A stretch of DNA of 64,000 nt from Endozoicomonas sp. ISHI1 (GTDB taxonomy: Bacteria; Pseudomonadota; Gammaproteobacteria; Pseudomonadales; Endozoicomonadaceae): contig NZ_JAGRPU010000023.1 of the NCBI RefSeq assembly GCF_024606225.1, forward strand, positions 1 to 64,000. Reading direction: 5' to 3'. Shown piece by piece: positions 1-7,824 of this stretch (positions are counted from its first letter, which is position 1; the number at the start of each line of letters is the position of its first letter). Below the pieces are notes generated by a model. That model was not told where the DNA came from and ran no database searches. It worked only from the letters and a program-made list of their open reading frames with translations. Made by a program: the position numbers and the translations under genes.

Positions 1-50
1 ATCATCTTCTGGATAATGGACTCTTTCATTTCTTTGGAGTAGCGAGTCAT
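1..50 (-). CDS. IS3-family transposase OrfA, N-terminus only
   Basis: Sixteen codons are visible, starting from ATG at 50-48 and reading MTRYSKEMKESIIQKM. This resembles the N-terminus of IS3-family OrfA proteins, which carry a helix-turn-helix for terminal-repeat binding and are fused to the OrfB integrase by programmed frameshifting. An AAGAGG ribosome-binding site lies just upstream. The rest lies outside the window, so whether the element is intact cannot be judged. Confidence 0.55.
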   Translation of the reverse strand, partial: MTRYSKEMKESIIQKM

Positions 51-120
51 AACAGCCTCTTTTTGTATGCTCTCAATTATTGAGAGTCATGAATCAAAAG
101 AGGCGACATCTATCCTGACA
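1..120 (-). mobile_element. End of an IS3-family insertion sequence (runs off the left edge)
   Basis: The block holds the start of a transposase OrfA on the minus strand, a small palindrome (CTCTCAAT-T-ATTGAGAG, 71-87) and a probable terminus at about 96-120. Read on the minus strand that terminus begins TGTCAGGATAGATG, the TG...CA style of IS3-family ends. The DNA beyond 120 looks like a different element, so the IS3 copy probably inserted into an older IS200/IS605-type relic. The exact end is an estimate. Confidence 0.5.
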
Positions 121-356
121 CAGCGGGCCTCCGGGCTGGAGGAATGTTAAGCCTGCGGAGTTCGTGTGAGACTTGGGGAACACGGGGCTGGGCGCCCCCG
201 ATGATTCATCATCGTAAAAGTTCCCACTGTGGAACTTTTACGCGAGAACCAAGCCTGGGCGGCCCCGCTTGTTCCCTGAGCAACGAACTGTGAAACAGGA
301 ACCTGTTAGGTGACTAACGGGAATCTCGCTCCTTCAGGGGCGAGAGGATGTCAAAA
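121..356 (+). mobile_element. Right end of a degenerate IS200/IS605-type element (possible TnpB guide-RNA scaffold)
   Basis: The segment ends in a hairpin at 324-345 (TCTCGC, a 10-nt loop, GCGAGA) followed by GAGGATGTCAA. That arrangement is typical of right ends of IS200/IS605 elements, where the transposon end also forms the 3' part of the RNA used by TnpB. No TnpB reading frame is recognisable upstream, and the IS3-like end abuts the segment, so it is a relic. Identification rests on the motif alone. Confidence 0.45.
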
Positions 357-366
357 GGTAGAAACC

Positions 367-861
367 ACGGCAAAATCATGAAAGTGCCTACCCAGCAAGG
401 ACATCAGCCAGATAGCGTTTGCTCATAGCTGCTTACTTTTGTTTTCTCTTCAGACCTGCTTCGAAGATTTTCGTGTTGTTCAGCAGATTGACTGCAATAT
501 GTCTAAAGCCTGCTAAACCTGATTGCCTTTGACCGCTAACAGATAGTCAGCCTCCTTTTTGACTATGGCCCGGGCTATATGTCGCTGACATCCCATGGCA
601 TCGAGGGTCACCAGACAACCCCTGATTTCCAGGAGCTTCAGGAGTTCGGGGATGGCGGTTATTTCATTAGATTTCTCTTCTGTTTTAAGCTGTCCCAGCC
701 CCACGTTATTGGCCGCAGAGAAAGCACTAACCCTATGAATTGCCGACAATAACAGCGCAGATGGTCAACAAAAGGATGTCTGTTAGCTTGTGGCCGACTT
801 TCCAAGCTTGCAGAGGGTCACTGATAATAGAGAGTTGTGAAATCAAATCGTGAGCATTCAT
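367..861 (-). pseudogene. ISAs1-family transposase relic with internal deletion
   Basis: Three separated parts of one transposase can be read on the minus strand. The N-terminus starts from ATG at 861 ([20 protein letters not shown], then a stop). A central part lies at 513-749 and includes TLDAMGCQ and [11 protein letters not shown], the catalytic-core signature of ISAs1/H-repeat transposases. A C-terminal tail at 367-513 contains RHIAVNLLNN and AGLKRKQK. About 70 residues between the first two parts and the segment before the tail are missing, and stops break the frame. The C-terminal tail is homologous to the relics at 2503-2691 and 8696-8884. Confidence 0.75.
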
Positions 862-1117
862 GCTGCGGCCTTACCCTAGTGTGCAGTTATAAGGCCATAG
901 ACGTATTAAAAAGAAAACAAATATAAGCTACGTGCCAATAATTTCAGGGGTTTTCATCATTTTTCCCTGATCCAATAGTCTGTTGGATATTTGGTTCTGA
1001 GGTGAAGGTCGGCCAGGCATCAGCAAAGGGACGCATATGCATTATGAAATAACTGGATAACTTACAAAAGTTGATCTAGGTTGGAAGGCCAATGGAGTTA
1101 AACATTAAGAGATGATC

Positions 1118-1603
1118 ATGGAAAACCTCTATAACACCGATTATCACGGCTGGATCGCCCGGCAACGTGAGCTTCTGAAAAACAACAGGCTTAACGAACT
1201 GGATATACCCAACCTGCTAGAGGCAATGGAACAGGAAATGGGGAATAACCACCATACACTTGAATCACATCTGAAGATTCTTTTATTACATCTGCTGAAA
1301 TACCAGTATCAGGTAGAAGTTATCAATCCGGTGCTGCCGGAGCCATATAATTGTCGTGAATGGTTTGCAAGCATAGACAGGGCGAGGGATGCCATAGGGT
1401 CGCTACTCCGCAGAAACCCATCTCTGAAACGGGAGACCGACGTAATACTCCGTGAGGTTTACCCTAGTGCCAAGCGCATGGCTATTAAAGAAATGAACCG
1501 CTACGTGCAGAAGCACCAGCAGCTCAATAACAACAGTTTCTCACCTGACTGCCCCTGGACCTTCGGGCAAGTTATTGAGGATGACTGGCTGCCCTGCGAT
1601 TAA
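1118..1603 (+). CDS. DUF29 domain protein
   Basis: A 161-residue protein of the DUF29 family. The N-terminus (YNTDYHGWIARQRELL) and the following helix (LNELDIPNLLEAMEQEMG) match the family layout of a Tyr-Asp start, a short linker and a long helical region ending in basic residues. The molecular function of DUF29 is unknown; members are common in cyanobacteria and in repeat-rich proteobacterial regions. I prefer ATG 1118 over ATG 1112 because AAGAGA at 1107-1112 is then well spaced. It stands alone between transposase debris and a toxin-antitoxin pair. Family assignment is from recognition of the pattern. Confidence 0.7.
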   Translation: MENLYNTDYHGWIARQRELLKNNRLNELDIPNLLEAMEQEMGNNHHTLESHLKILLLHLLKYQYQVEVINPVLPEPYNCREWFASIDRARDAIGSLLRRNPSLKRETDVILREVYPSAKRMAIKEMNRYVQKHQQLNNNSFSPDCPWTFGQVIEDDWLPCD

Positions 1604-1856
1604 ATAGGCTACCCGGCTAACTGCATCTGGTTTTCTGTGCGAGCATGGCTTGTTTCTTGGATCGGATAGCTATCACCTTGCCATTGGTTCGTCTTGGGCT
1701 TTAAATATTTTGCTATTGCCCGACTAACTCACCAGACGATAGCTTCATTCAATTCATCTGGTATGCGGCTATGGATATCTTAGGCCCACCTAAAAGCAGG
1801 TTGGCACTGTCATTAGTAAATATTTTTTTGATAGCATATGTGCTATCATTGAATTC

Positions 1857-2285
1857 ATGAAAACCATTGTACTTGATACCAGCTGCTTTGTTTCGGCGCT
1901 TCTCGGTATTGGCGGCGCAAGCCGGGAAATTCTCAGGTTGTGTCTGAATCGCCAGTTGAACCCTCTGATGGGCAATGCACTTTATACCGAGTATGAGTCG
2001 CTGTTAAACAGGCCAGTGCTCTGGAATAAAAGCCGTACTACCGAGTCGGAACGTGAGCAGGTGCTCAACGCGCTGCTAAGTATTACCCAGTGGGTTGAGA
2101 TCTATTATCTCTGGCGGCCAAACTTACCAGACGAAGCTGACAATCACCTGGTAGAACTGGCAATGGCTGGTGGTGCCAGCCATATCATCACCAAGAACAT
2201 TAAAGATGTTGGTCGCGGAGAACTGAGGTTTGACCACCTGACCATTTGTAATCCAGAAGACTTTATCAGGGAGATCAGGCAATGA
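1857..2285 (+). CDS. PIN-domain toxin (VapC-like ribonuclease)
   Basis: A 142-residue PIN-domain protein, the usual size for single-domain toxins. Acidic residues that normally bind the catalytic metal are present: D7 in VLDTSC, E45 or E47, and D92/D95 in PDEADNHL, with a further polar site at N114. Such toxins cleave RNA and are held inactive by a co-encoded antitoxin. The next gene overlaps it by four bases (ATGA), so the two are translationally coupled, with toxin first. It resembles the subgroup annotated 'putative toxin component, PIN family' rather than classical VapC. No defect is visible. Confidence 0.8.
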   Translation: MKTIVLDTSCFVSALLGIGGASREILRLCLNRQLNPLMGNALYTEYESLLNRPVLWNKSRTTESEREQVLNALLSITQWVEIYYLWRPNLPDEADNHLVELAMAGGASHIITKNIKDVGRGELRFDHLTICNPEDFIREIRQ

Positions 2286-2500
2286 GCGTACTTACCATTC
2301 GACTGACCGAAGAAAAACATGAACGCTTGAAGCAATTGGCCAAGTCCAGAAATATCAGTCTGAACAAATTGATGGATGAATTATCGACCATCGCCTTGGC
2401 AGAGTTTGATACCTATAACCGTTATTTGGTCAGAGCAGAATCAGGTAATCCAAAGGAAGCTCTGAAGATTCTGGACAGGCTGGATAGTGAGTCACGGTAA
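2282..2500 (+). CDS. Antitoxin partner of the PIN toxin, ribbon-helix-helix-like
   Basis: A 72-residue protein whose start codon overlaps the toxin stop (ATGA). The N-terminus (LTIRLTEEKHERLKQLAK, then a helix SLNKLMDEL) has the strand-helix-helix shape of Arc/MetJ-type DNA-binding antitoxins such as HicB-tail or CopG proteins. The C-terminal half would wrap the toxin. Inferred role: neutralise the PIN RNase and autorepress the operon. The duplicated repeat module begins at its 3' end, so its last codons abut foreign sequence, but no truncation is evident. Confidence 0.65.
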   Translation: MSVLTIRLTEEKHERLKQLAKSRNISLNKLMDELSTIALAEFDTYNRYLVRAESGNPKEALKILDRLDSESR

Positions 2501-2502
2501 AA

Positions 2503-2691
2503 TCATGAAAGTTCGTGCCTGGCCAGGACTGCAGCCGGATAGCATGTGCTCATAACAGCTTTCCTTTGCTTTCCCTTCAGGCCTGCTTTGAACGTTTTCG
2601 AACTGTTTGGCAGAGTGACTGCAATCTGTCTAAAGTCTGCCAAAATTTCTGCTCCAGCATGACTTCGAATTCGACACTCATCTTCTCTCAT
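2503..2691 (-). pseudogene. ISAs1-family transposase C-terminal relic (copy A)
   Basis: The minus strand encodes 62 residues ending in the C-terminal motif of ISAs1 transposases (DFRQIAVTLPNSS, KAGLKGKQRKA). It aligns with the tail at 367-513 and is almost identical to 8696-8884. Only the C-terminal sixth remains, so it cannot act. It is unlikely to be expressed as a protein of its own. Confidence 0.65.
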
Positions 2692-2809
2692 CGCACCATC
2701 AAGCTTCCTTTTTCACTTTTCTTAAAACATACCCTCGTTTTCCAGGCGTCAATAGCTTCCCCTCACTACAGAGCTAAGCTATCGTTGATGAACCATTGAT
2801 ACAGGGAGC

Positions 2810-3054
2810 ATGGATATGTTTCAGACTTACAAAGCCACTGTAGATAGTAAGGTCAACCTCAAACTGCCAGATTACCAGTAAACCCTACTCTGATCCGACA
2901 GCAGTTGTTATTGCTGCAAACGACTTCAACCAGGGTACCCTTAACCGTGAGAGCTATGCGCGTCCGGGAAAGTTATTCACGGCACATCAAAGCAGAGAAG
3001 TTTAATGAAATTATTCGTCGACTACATCAAATTTTTTCAAGAAAAGAGCAATAA
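2810..3054 (+). pseudogene. Deleted MazE-like/MazF-like toxin-antitoxin pair
   Basis: The first 21 codons equal those of the antitoxin at 9003. The sequence then jumps from CTGCCAGAT straight into the distal toxin sequence and stops at TAA 2879-2881. The remaining toxin 3' part (2874-3054) matches 9331-9512. The breakpoint is a 9-bp direct repeat present twice in the intact copy (9057-9065 and 9322-9330), so simple recombination or slippage explains the loss. No functional product is expected. Confidence 0.85.
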
Positions 3055-3072
3055 CCCTTGAACTGATAGGTT

Positions 3073-3263
3073 GACTCGTTCCCTCGCTTTTAGGCCCCGT
3101 GGGTCCCAGCGTGGAAATGCATACCCACACCTGAAAACGGACTCTGTCGTATTGGCTCAGCATGGGAGCCAATGTTCTGCCAAACGTGGAAACGAGCCAA
3201 AGAACCTTGAAAATAGAACAGAGTTAAACGATGTCAATAATCAAGACCTGACCCTTTTTTCTG
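3073..3263 (+). repeat. Inverted-repeat element (CGTTCCCAC type), copy 1
   Basis: The element is bounded by GACTCGTTCC(C) at 3073 and GTGGAAACGAGCC ending at 3198, imperfect inverted repeats. A conserved tail follows (AACAGAGT, then CAATAATCAAGACCTGACCC) reaching about 3263. It has no coding capacity of its own. Related copies lie at 3706, 6891, 9531, 10866 and 14315. Confidence 0.8.
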
Positions 3264-3359
3264 GCACTAGCTGGTAGGATAATCAGACCAGGCGGTTTGT
3301 TGTTAAAGTCATTCATGGTCTAAGCTTGCATCTCTTCCGTCGGTTAACACGAGCTGAGT

Positions 3360-3707
3360 GTGTCGCAAACGCTGTTCAAAGAACTGAAAAACATAGGCAT
3401 TGATGAGGAGCTGGCGGCAGAAGTCAGTGCCTCCCTTGACCCGGACCACAATGCTAGCAAGAAAGACGTGCTCATCATGCAGGAGGCTATCTTGCAGCAC
3501 CAGGTTCGCAGCGATCAAAAAATGGCCGACATGAAGGCCGAGTCAGACGCGCGCTACTACGAACTGAAAATGGAAAACTCCAAGGCATACACCGAACTGA
3601 AAACCGAAATCCACACCACCATCAACCGGCAATACCTTGTCACCTTTGGCGGTGCCCTGCTGACCATTGCTTCCGTACTGGCAGTAAACTGGTACTTTAA
3701 TGTTTGA
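3360..3707 (+). CDS. Small coiled-coil membrane protein, paralogue 1
   Basis: A 115-residue protein starting at GTG 3360. The N-terminal part (ELKNIGIDEELAAEVSASLD) is shared with two paralogues in this window. A charged heptad-like helix follows (about residues 40-90). A single C-terminal membrane span (about 93-113, TFGGALLTIASVLAVNWYF) ends the chain. The layout resembles Bdr/DUF1640-type proteins with a soluble coiled coil and a tail anchor. Function is unknown. Its stop codon TGA is the first part of the next repeat element, so that repeat inserted at or over the original 3' end. Compared with paralogue 2 (9818-10198) it lacks one 11-residue coiled-coil unit. Confidence 0.7.
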   Translation: MSQTLFKELKNIGIDEELAAEVSASLDPDHNASKKDVLIMQEAILQHQVRSDQKMADMKAESDARYYELKMENSKAYTELKTEIHTTINRQYLVTFGGALLTIASVLAVNWYFNV

Positions 3708-3905
3708 CTCGTTCCCACGCTTTTAGGCCCCGTGGGTTCCAGCGTTGGAATGCATACCCACACCCGAAAACAAACTCTACAACTCGAGATATCGTATGAG
3801 TCCAACATAGGAACCACTGTTCTGCCAAACATGGAAACGACCCAAAGAGCATCAATAATAAAACAGAGTCAAACGACATCAACAATCAAGACCTACCCCT
3901 TTTTT
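3706..3905 (+). repeat. Inverted-repeat element (CGTTCCCAC type), copy 2
   Basis: It starts GACTCGTTCCCACGC at 3706 and ends near 3843 (ATGGAAACGACCC), with the usual tail running to about 3905. Its first base pairs supply part of the stop codon of the coiled-coil gene. The right terminus is more diverged than in other copies. Confidence 0.8.
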
Positions 3906-4719
3906 CCAGCTTTTCCGCACAAGCACACTATCCCGAAAAAATGCCACCGGATTCAAAAACAACTTCCGCAATTTCCGCCAAAAACCACCATTCTTTTTTC
4001 TTACACCAGCCTGAAAATGAAACAGACCGGGATATTCCTCAACCGGAAAGCCATTCAACGATTGTTGCTCCCGTAACCAGCAAGGAAAATCAGAAAGCAC
4101 CGTATCAGAGTCAAAAACACCGTTTTTTAAAACAGCCAATATCTCAGCGTCTGCCTGAAAGCCCGGCAAAGGTTCTGGCAATGTCACTGTGGCGTCCTTG
4201 AGAAACGGATAATCGGCAGGCCGTTGGCCAACAGGGTAATACATGGCCAGTCGGTGAATCAGATCAAAGTCTTCATAGCCATGGCCAGCAAACGCCTGAC
4301 GAAAGGCACCCATCGCCAGAAACCATTCACGATGGATCAGTAAACAGCTGGAGGCCAAGGCGATGCCATCCACTTTACAGACTTCACCACGAAACCAGGA
4401 TTCAAACGCCTCCTGGTATAAAGCCTGCTGCAAAACAGGCTTAAAAAATTCTGCCTTAAAATGGGCAGGCAACCGTCGCATTACGTACCTGCCGCCCCGG
4501 AGCGAATACACCTGGCTGATACTGATGGAAATAGCGCAGGTTGTTCTGCTGTCTATTAGTCAATTTTAAGCGCGTTGATTGTCGCCCCGTATCAAAAACC
4601 ACGAGTTCGATATCTGGTTGATCTGTAAAACAGGCAATGGCCTGATCAAGACGCTCAACAGAAGCCCGATTGCCCGACCGCTTCCGAAAGGGGATAATAA
4701 CGGAAAGAAGCGTATTCAA
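3879..4719 (-). pseudogene. Family 2 glycosyltransferase pseudogene (copy A)
   Basis: The N-terminal part starts at TTG 4719 (LLSVIIPFRKRSG, ELVVFDTG), the nucleotide-binding start of a GT2 fold. Around 4490-4510 the frame is lost. The C-terminal half continues in another frame as 3879-4511 (WFLAMGAFRQAFAGHGYEDF, the acceptor-side ED motif of galactosyltransferase-like GT2 enzymes). Relative to the sister copy at 11187-12060 it also lacks 53 residues in frame after RPADYP. The region between the two halves, which should carry the DxD motif, is absent from both copies. It directly follows the glmM relic on the same strand, suggesting a piece of a former polysaccharide operon. Confidence 0.8.
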
Positions 4720-4725
4720 GGTCTA

Positions 4726-5665
4726 TTACCCGTTCAACACCTTCAATACCTGCTCAACCTTCTCCGCCAACACCTGACAGTGCCGGGTAATTTCCGCCTT
4801 ATCCTCTCCTTCTACCATCACCCGAACTACGGGTTCAGTACCGGAAGGGCGCAACAATACCCGGCCACAGCCAGCCAGTGCCTGTTCGCATTCGGTAACG
4901 GCACGGGTCACTGCAGGAATACGGGTAAGGTCTCGGCGCTCGGTCATAACAATATTGACCAGATGCTGTGGGTACTTGTTTATGCCTTGCTTCAGTTCCG
5001 CCAGGGTTTTTCCGGAATGTTGAACCGCTGCCAGTACCTGCAAAGCGGCCACAATACCATCACCCGCTGTAGTCACCTGTCGGCAGATCAAATGGCCGGA
5101 GGGTTCTCCTCCCAGATACCAGCCATTGGCCAGCAGCAACTCATTAACATAACGGTCGCCCACCGCTGCACGGGTAAACGGAATATTGCGCTGGGCCAGG
5201 GCGTGCTCCATCCCCAGGTTGGACATCACCGTGCCCACCACACCGCCCTGCAACAGACCACGGTCTTGCAGTGAGCAGGCCATAATAAACAGCAACTCAT
5301 CGCCGTCCAGCTCGGCGCCATTGCCATCCGCCATGATCAGCCGGTCACCATCGCCATCAAAGGCAATGCCCAGATCTGCACGATGTTCCAGCACCTGCTG
5401 CTGCAAATGGTTAATACAGGTGGAACCCAAACCGTCATTAATATTGGTGCCATTGGGCTCAATACAGGTGCTGATCACCTCAGCCCCCAACTCAGCAAAT
5501 ACCGCAGGCTCCACCTTGTAACAGGCGCCGTTGGAGGCATCCACCACAATCTTCAGACCATGCAGATTCAGCCTGGGTTGTACGGTACTTTTGCAAAACT
5601 CGATAAATAGGAAATTGACCGACACGGCCACGGATGCCGTCGGTACCGAAGTATTTTCTAGTCAT
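4726..5665 (-). pseudogene. glmM: Phosphoglucosamine mutase relic, internal deletion
   Basis: From ATG 5665 the minus strand reads MTRKYFGTDGIRGRVGQFP, the standard GlmM start. After about 19 codons it jumps, out of frame, to the part beginning FIEFCKSTVQ near residue 145 of the family. About 125 residues are gone, including the loop with the phosphoserine that carries out catalysis. The remainder is well preserved: metal site FDGDGDRL, sugar loop GGEPSGH and phosphate-binding RPSGTEP. GlmM converts glucosamine-6-phosphate to glucosamine-1-phosphate for UDP-GlcNAc synthesis. The cell must have another copy. Confidence 0.9.
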
Positions 5666-5827
5666 TGGAAATCAATAAAGGAATAAGAGGATAGGAAAAG
5701 TATCTTGCAGGGCTCAATAGAAAAGGCAGGGCGGTTAATGCTAAAACCAGCCCAAAAGGTTTGTGTATGATAGTAAACCAGCTAGACTATATAAGGTCTT
5801 AATTAAGTCTCATGGAGGCAATTCAGG

Positions 5828-6163
5828 ATGAAACTCTCACAACAAGTCAAGCCTATCAGCTACCTGAAAGCCAATGCAGCTGAGGTACTGAACCAGCTGC
5901 AAGAAAGTCGGGAGCCGCTGGTGATCACCCAGAACGGTGAAGCTAAAGCTGTTATTCAGGATATCCACAGTTATGAAGCATTGCAGGAAGATATCGCCCT
6001 CTTAAAACTGCTGGCCTTGGGAAAACGACAGCTGGCCGACCATCACACCGTTACGGCAGACAGTGTAATGGCTGATATTGATCAACTCCTGATGGATGAC
6101 GCTCCTGATAATAACCGGGACCATAACAATGGTGAAGAATCACAAAACAGCACAGGGGAGTAA
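5828..6163 (+). CDS. Phd/YefM-family antitoxin
   Basis: A 111-residue antitoxin. The N-terminus (VKPISYLKANAAEVLNQLQ, PLVITQNGEAKAVIQD) is the DNA-binding fold of Phd/YefM proteins, which repress their own promoter and wrap the toxin with a flexible C-terminal tail. The tail (from about residue 85) is rich in Asp and Asn, as expected of a disordered neutralising segment. An AGGA-like ribosome-binding site precedes ATG 5828. The toxin start lies two bases after the stop, so the pair forms an operon. The gene looks intact. Confidence 0.88.
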   Translation: MKLSQQVKPISYLKANAAEVLNQLQESREPLVITQNGEAKAVIQDIHSYEALQEDIALLKLLALGKRQLADHHTVTADSVMADIDQLLMDDAPDNNRDHNNGEESQNSTGE

Positions 6164-6165
6164 TC

Positions 6166-6513
6166 GTGACAAAAGTTATTCTCACTCAGGATGCCCGACG
6201 GGACATACTGGATATTGTCACCTACACCAGAGACCACTTTGGCAACCCCCGGGCAGTGAAATTAAGGCAGACTTTTAATACCGCCTTGCAAAGCCTCAGG
6301 GAGCAGCCCTATAAAGGTGCCATAGTTCCGGAACTGACCCGGTTCGGGAATACTGAATATCGGCAATTGGTAAGGAAGCCTTTTCGTATTATTTATTTAG
6401 TAACTAAGAACGCAACAGGAAATAACCAGGACGTCACCGTTGCCATATTGCTTTGCGCTGATGGGCGGAGAAATTTCAGCACATTATTGCAAAAGAGGCT
6501 GTTCAGGTGCTAA
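6166..6513 (+). CDS. ParE/RelE-family toxin
   Basis: A 115-residue toxin starting at GTG 6166, preceded by GGGGAG within the antitoxin 3' end. The sequence VILTQDARRDILDIVTYTRDHFG and the later motif YRQLVRKPFRIIYLV fit the ParE/RelE barrel. ParE-type members poison gyrase and RelE-type members cleave ribosome-bound mRNA; sequence alone does not decide between them. The pairing with a Phd/YefM antitoxin supports a functional module. Its 3' end overlaps by a few bases the glycosyltransferase relic on the other strand. Confidence 0.85.
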   Translation: MTKVILTQDARRDILDIVTYTRDHFGNPRAVKLRQTFNTALQSLREQPYKGAIVPELTRFGNTEYRQLVRKPFRIIYLVTKNATGNNQDVTVAILLCADGRRNFSTLLQKRLFRC

Positions 6514-6880
6514 ATGGTAGAGTACATCTGAACATACTGCTTACCATTCTGCTCCCAGGTACGATTATTCTCAGCCCATTCTCTGGCAGCGGTTGCCAGC
6601 CGCACGGCCAGTTGCTTTTCCAGCAGTTTTTCAAGACATTCTGCCAGTGAATCTGCATTATCCGGTCGACAGATAAGACCGGTAACCCCGTGTTCCACCA
6701 TTTCGGTTAACGGTGGCAGATCAGAAACCACTACCGGTTTTTCCATTGCCATCGCTTCCAGCACCTTCATAGGGGGGACATAACGACAGACTGCATCATT
6801 CCTTCGTGGATAGGCACAACAGTCAAAACTAGCATACCAGCGTTGTGCATCACTGTGAGAGATGGCCCGGCATAATAAAT
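6510..6880 (-). pseudogene. GT4/GT1 glycosyltransferase C-terminal fragment
   Basis: The minus strand encodes the last ~120 residues of a GT-B enzyme. It begins near 6880 with HSDAQRWYASFDCCAYPRRN and continues through PMKVLEAMAMEKPVVVSDLP, the donor-binding EX7E-type region of GT4 family enzymes. The N-terminal acceptor domain is missing and the upstream boundary is the inverted-repeat element. An internal ATG at 6770 allows an 86-residue open frame, but it lacks half the fold and should be inactive. Confidence 0.8.
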
Positions 6881-6890
6881 ATTATTCGTT

Positions 6891-7611
6891 TACTCGTTCC
6901 CACGCTCCAGCGTGGGAATGCATATGGTGTGCCGAGCATGTTGCACAGCTTGGGGGTGAAAGTCCCCTGCCCAGCCAGATGAGGGTGAAGGGCTAGCGAA
7001 ACACAAGGTTTGTATCGCGAGGTACAGGCTGAAGGCAGTGTGGAGCAAAACTGCGAGCTGACGAACATAAATCGGATATGAGGCTGCCTGCGTGGGGACG
7101 AGTTAGCGTATGGTAACGAAGTCCCATACTCATCCGGACATTCAGGCAGTAGATCCGGCAGTTGTGCAGTGAAGGCGGTGTGACTTACCTTGGGAGGTCT
7201 GTGTAGTGTCTGACATTTCAGACTGAGGTCATCGTAAGGTGTCCTGATCGCTATACAGAAGTCAGCAGACGGCATAGTAGCTGGCGTATGCCAGTGAAAG
7301 CCTGAACGGTATAGAGTGGTGAATAGTTTCTGTTATTCGATACACCGGACGCAGACAAGTCCAGCAAACACTGGAACTCATGCCAAGTGGTCACGGCGGA
7401 ACCGGAGGCTAACGCTATGAGGGCTGAGGTCGTGTCGGCATCACAGGATTAAGAAAGCCCGGCAGTTATTGACTGCTTAACTGACCGAAACGCCCAGTAA
7501 GGATCCACACCCGAAAACAGACTCTACAACCAGAGATATCGTATGAGTTCAACATGGGAGCCAGTGTTCTGCCAAACGTGGGAACGAGCCAAAGAGCTTT
7601 AAAAATAGAAC
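6891..7611 (+). repeat. Inverted-repeat element (CGTTCCCAC type), copy 3, split by an intron piece
   Basis: The left arm is ACTCGTTCCCACGC at 6892. The sequence runs to GGAATGCATAT and is then interrupted by group II intron sequence (6927 to about 7503). It resumes as CACACCCGAAAACAGACTC and ends GTGGGAACGAGCC at 7590. The flanks together restore one normal repeat copy, which dates the intron insertion after the repeat. Confidence 0.85.
6927..7503 (+). mobile_element. Group II intron, 5' RNA domains only
   Basis: The segment starts GTGTGCCGAGCATG and carries GGGGGTGAAAGTCCCCTG, a layout characteristic of domain I at the 5' end of bacterial group II introns (GUGYG start). About 575 bases remain, roughly domains I-III. 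No reverse-transcriptase gene and no domain V/VI follow before the host repeat resumes, so the intron is truncated at its 3' side. Candidate 3' sequence of such an intron lies at 12030-12262. It could not splice as it stands. Confidence 0.75.
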
Positions 7612-7747
7612 AGAGTCAAACGATGTCAACAATCAAGACCTGACCCCGGTTTCCCAGAGTCAAACGATGTCAACAATCAAGACCTGACCCCGGTTTCGCT
7701 CAACAATCAAGACCTGACCCCGGTTTCGACCCTGACCCCGGTTTCCC
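7612..7747 (+). repeat. Nested, progressively truncated tandem repeats
   Basis: Four head-to-tail units share the 3' end GACCCCGGTTTC but start at different points: about 44 bases (7612-7655), 45 (7656-7700), 29 (7701-7729) and 18 (7730-7747). Each later, shorter unit is a 5'-truncated form of the first, which is the tail of the inverted-repeat element. No gene is present. The pattern suggests repeated slippage or repeated insertion at one point just upstream of vapBC. Confidence 0.85.
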
Positions 7748-7789
7748 TAGATCTGTAGATCTGTAGGCAAGGCCTGAATTTTTAATCTT

Positions 7790-7809
7790 GTATATACTCA
7801 GGTATATAC
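7790..7809 (+). promoter_or_regulatory. Probable VapB operator
   Basis: Two copies of the self-complementary octamer GTATATAC (7790-7797 and 7802-7809) are separated by TCAG, so the site is both a direct and an inverted repeat. It ends next to the ribosome-binding site AGGGAGG (7810-7816) of the vapB gene. This is where an AbrB-type antitoxin complex would be expected to bind for autorepression. Confidence 0.65.
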
Positions 7810-7824
7810 AAGGGAGGTTCGAAT

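Larger units (their letters stand above)
2496..3705 (+). repeat. Large duplicated module, copy A
   Basis: About 1.2 kb that reappears nearly base for base at 8688-10198. In order it contains an ISAs1 transposase tail (minus strand), a wrecked MazEF-like pair, one copy of the CGTTCCCAC-bounded repeat, and a small coiled-coil membrane protein gene. Copy A lacks 265 bases present in copy B. The loss lies between two CTGCCAGAT direct repeats (one retained here at 2864-2872) and removes most of the antitoxin and toxin genes. It also lacks 33 bases inside the coiled-coil gene. Confidence 0.9.

Noticed and set aside
3941-4201. Plus-strand frames across the GT2 pseudogene
   Set aside because: They mirror the minus-strand coding sequence; codon pattern and homology support only the minus strand.
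6850-7275. 141-codon open frame on the minus strand
   Set aside because: It lies across the antisense strand of group II intron RNA domains and a repeat, and has no protein-like features.
7612-7747. Tandem repeats before vapBC considered as CRISPR or iteron origin
   Set aside because: Units shorten progressively and contain no spacers, and there is no replication gene nearby.
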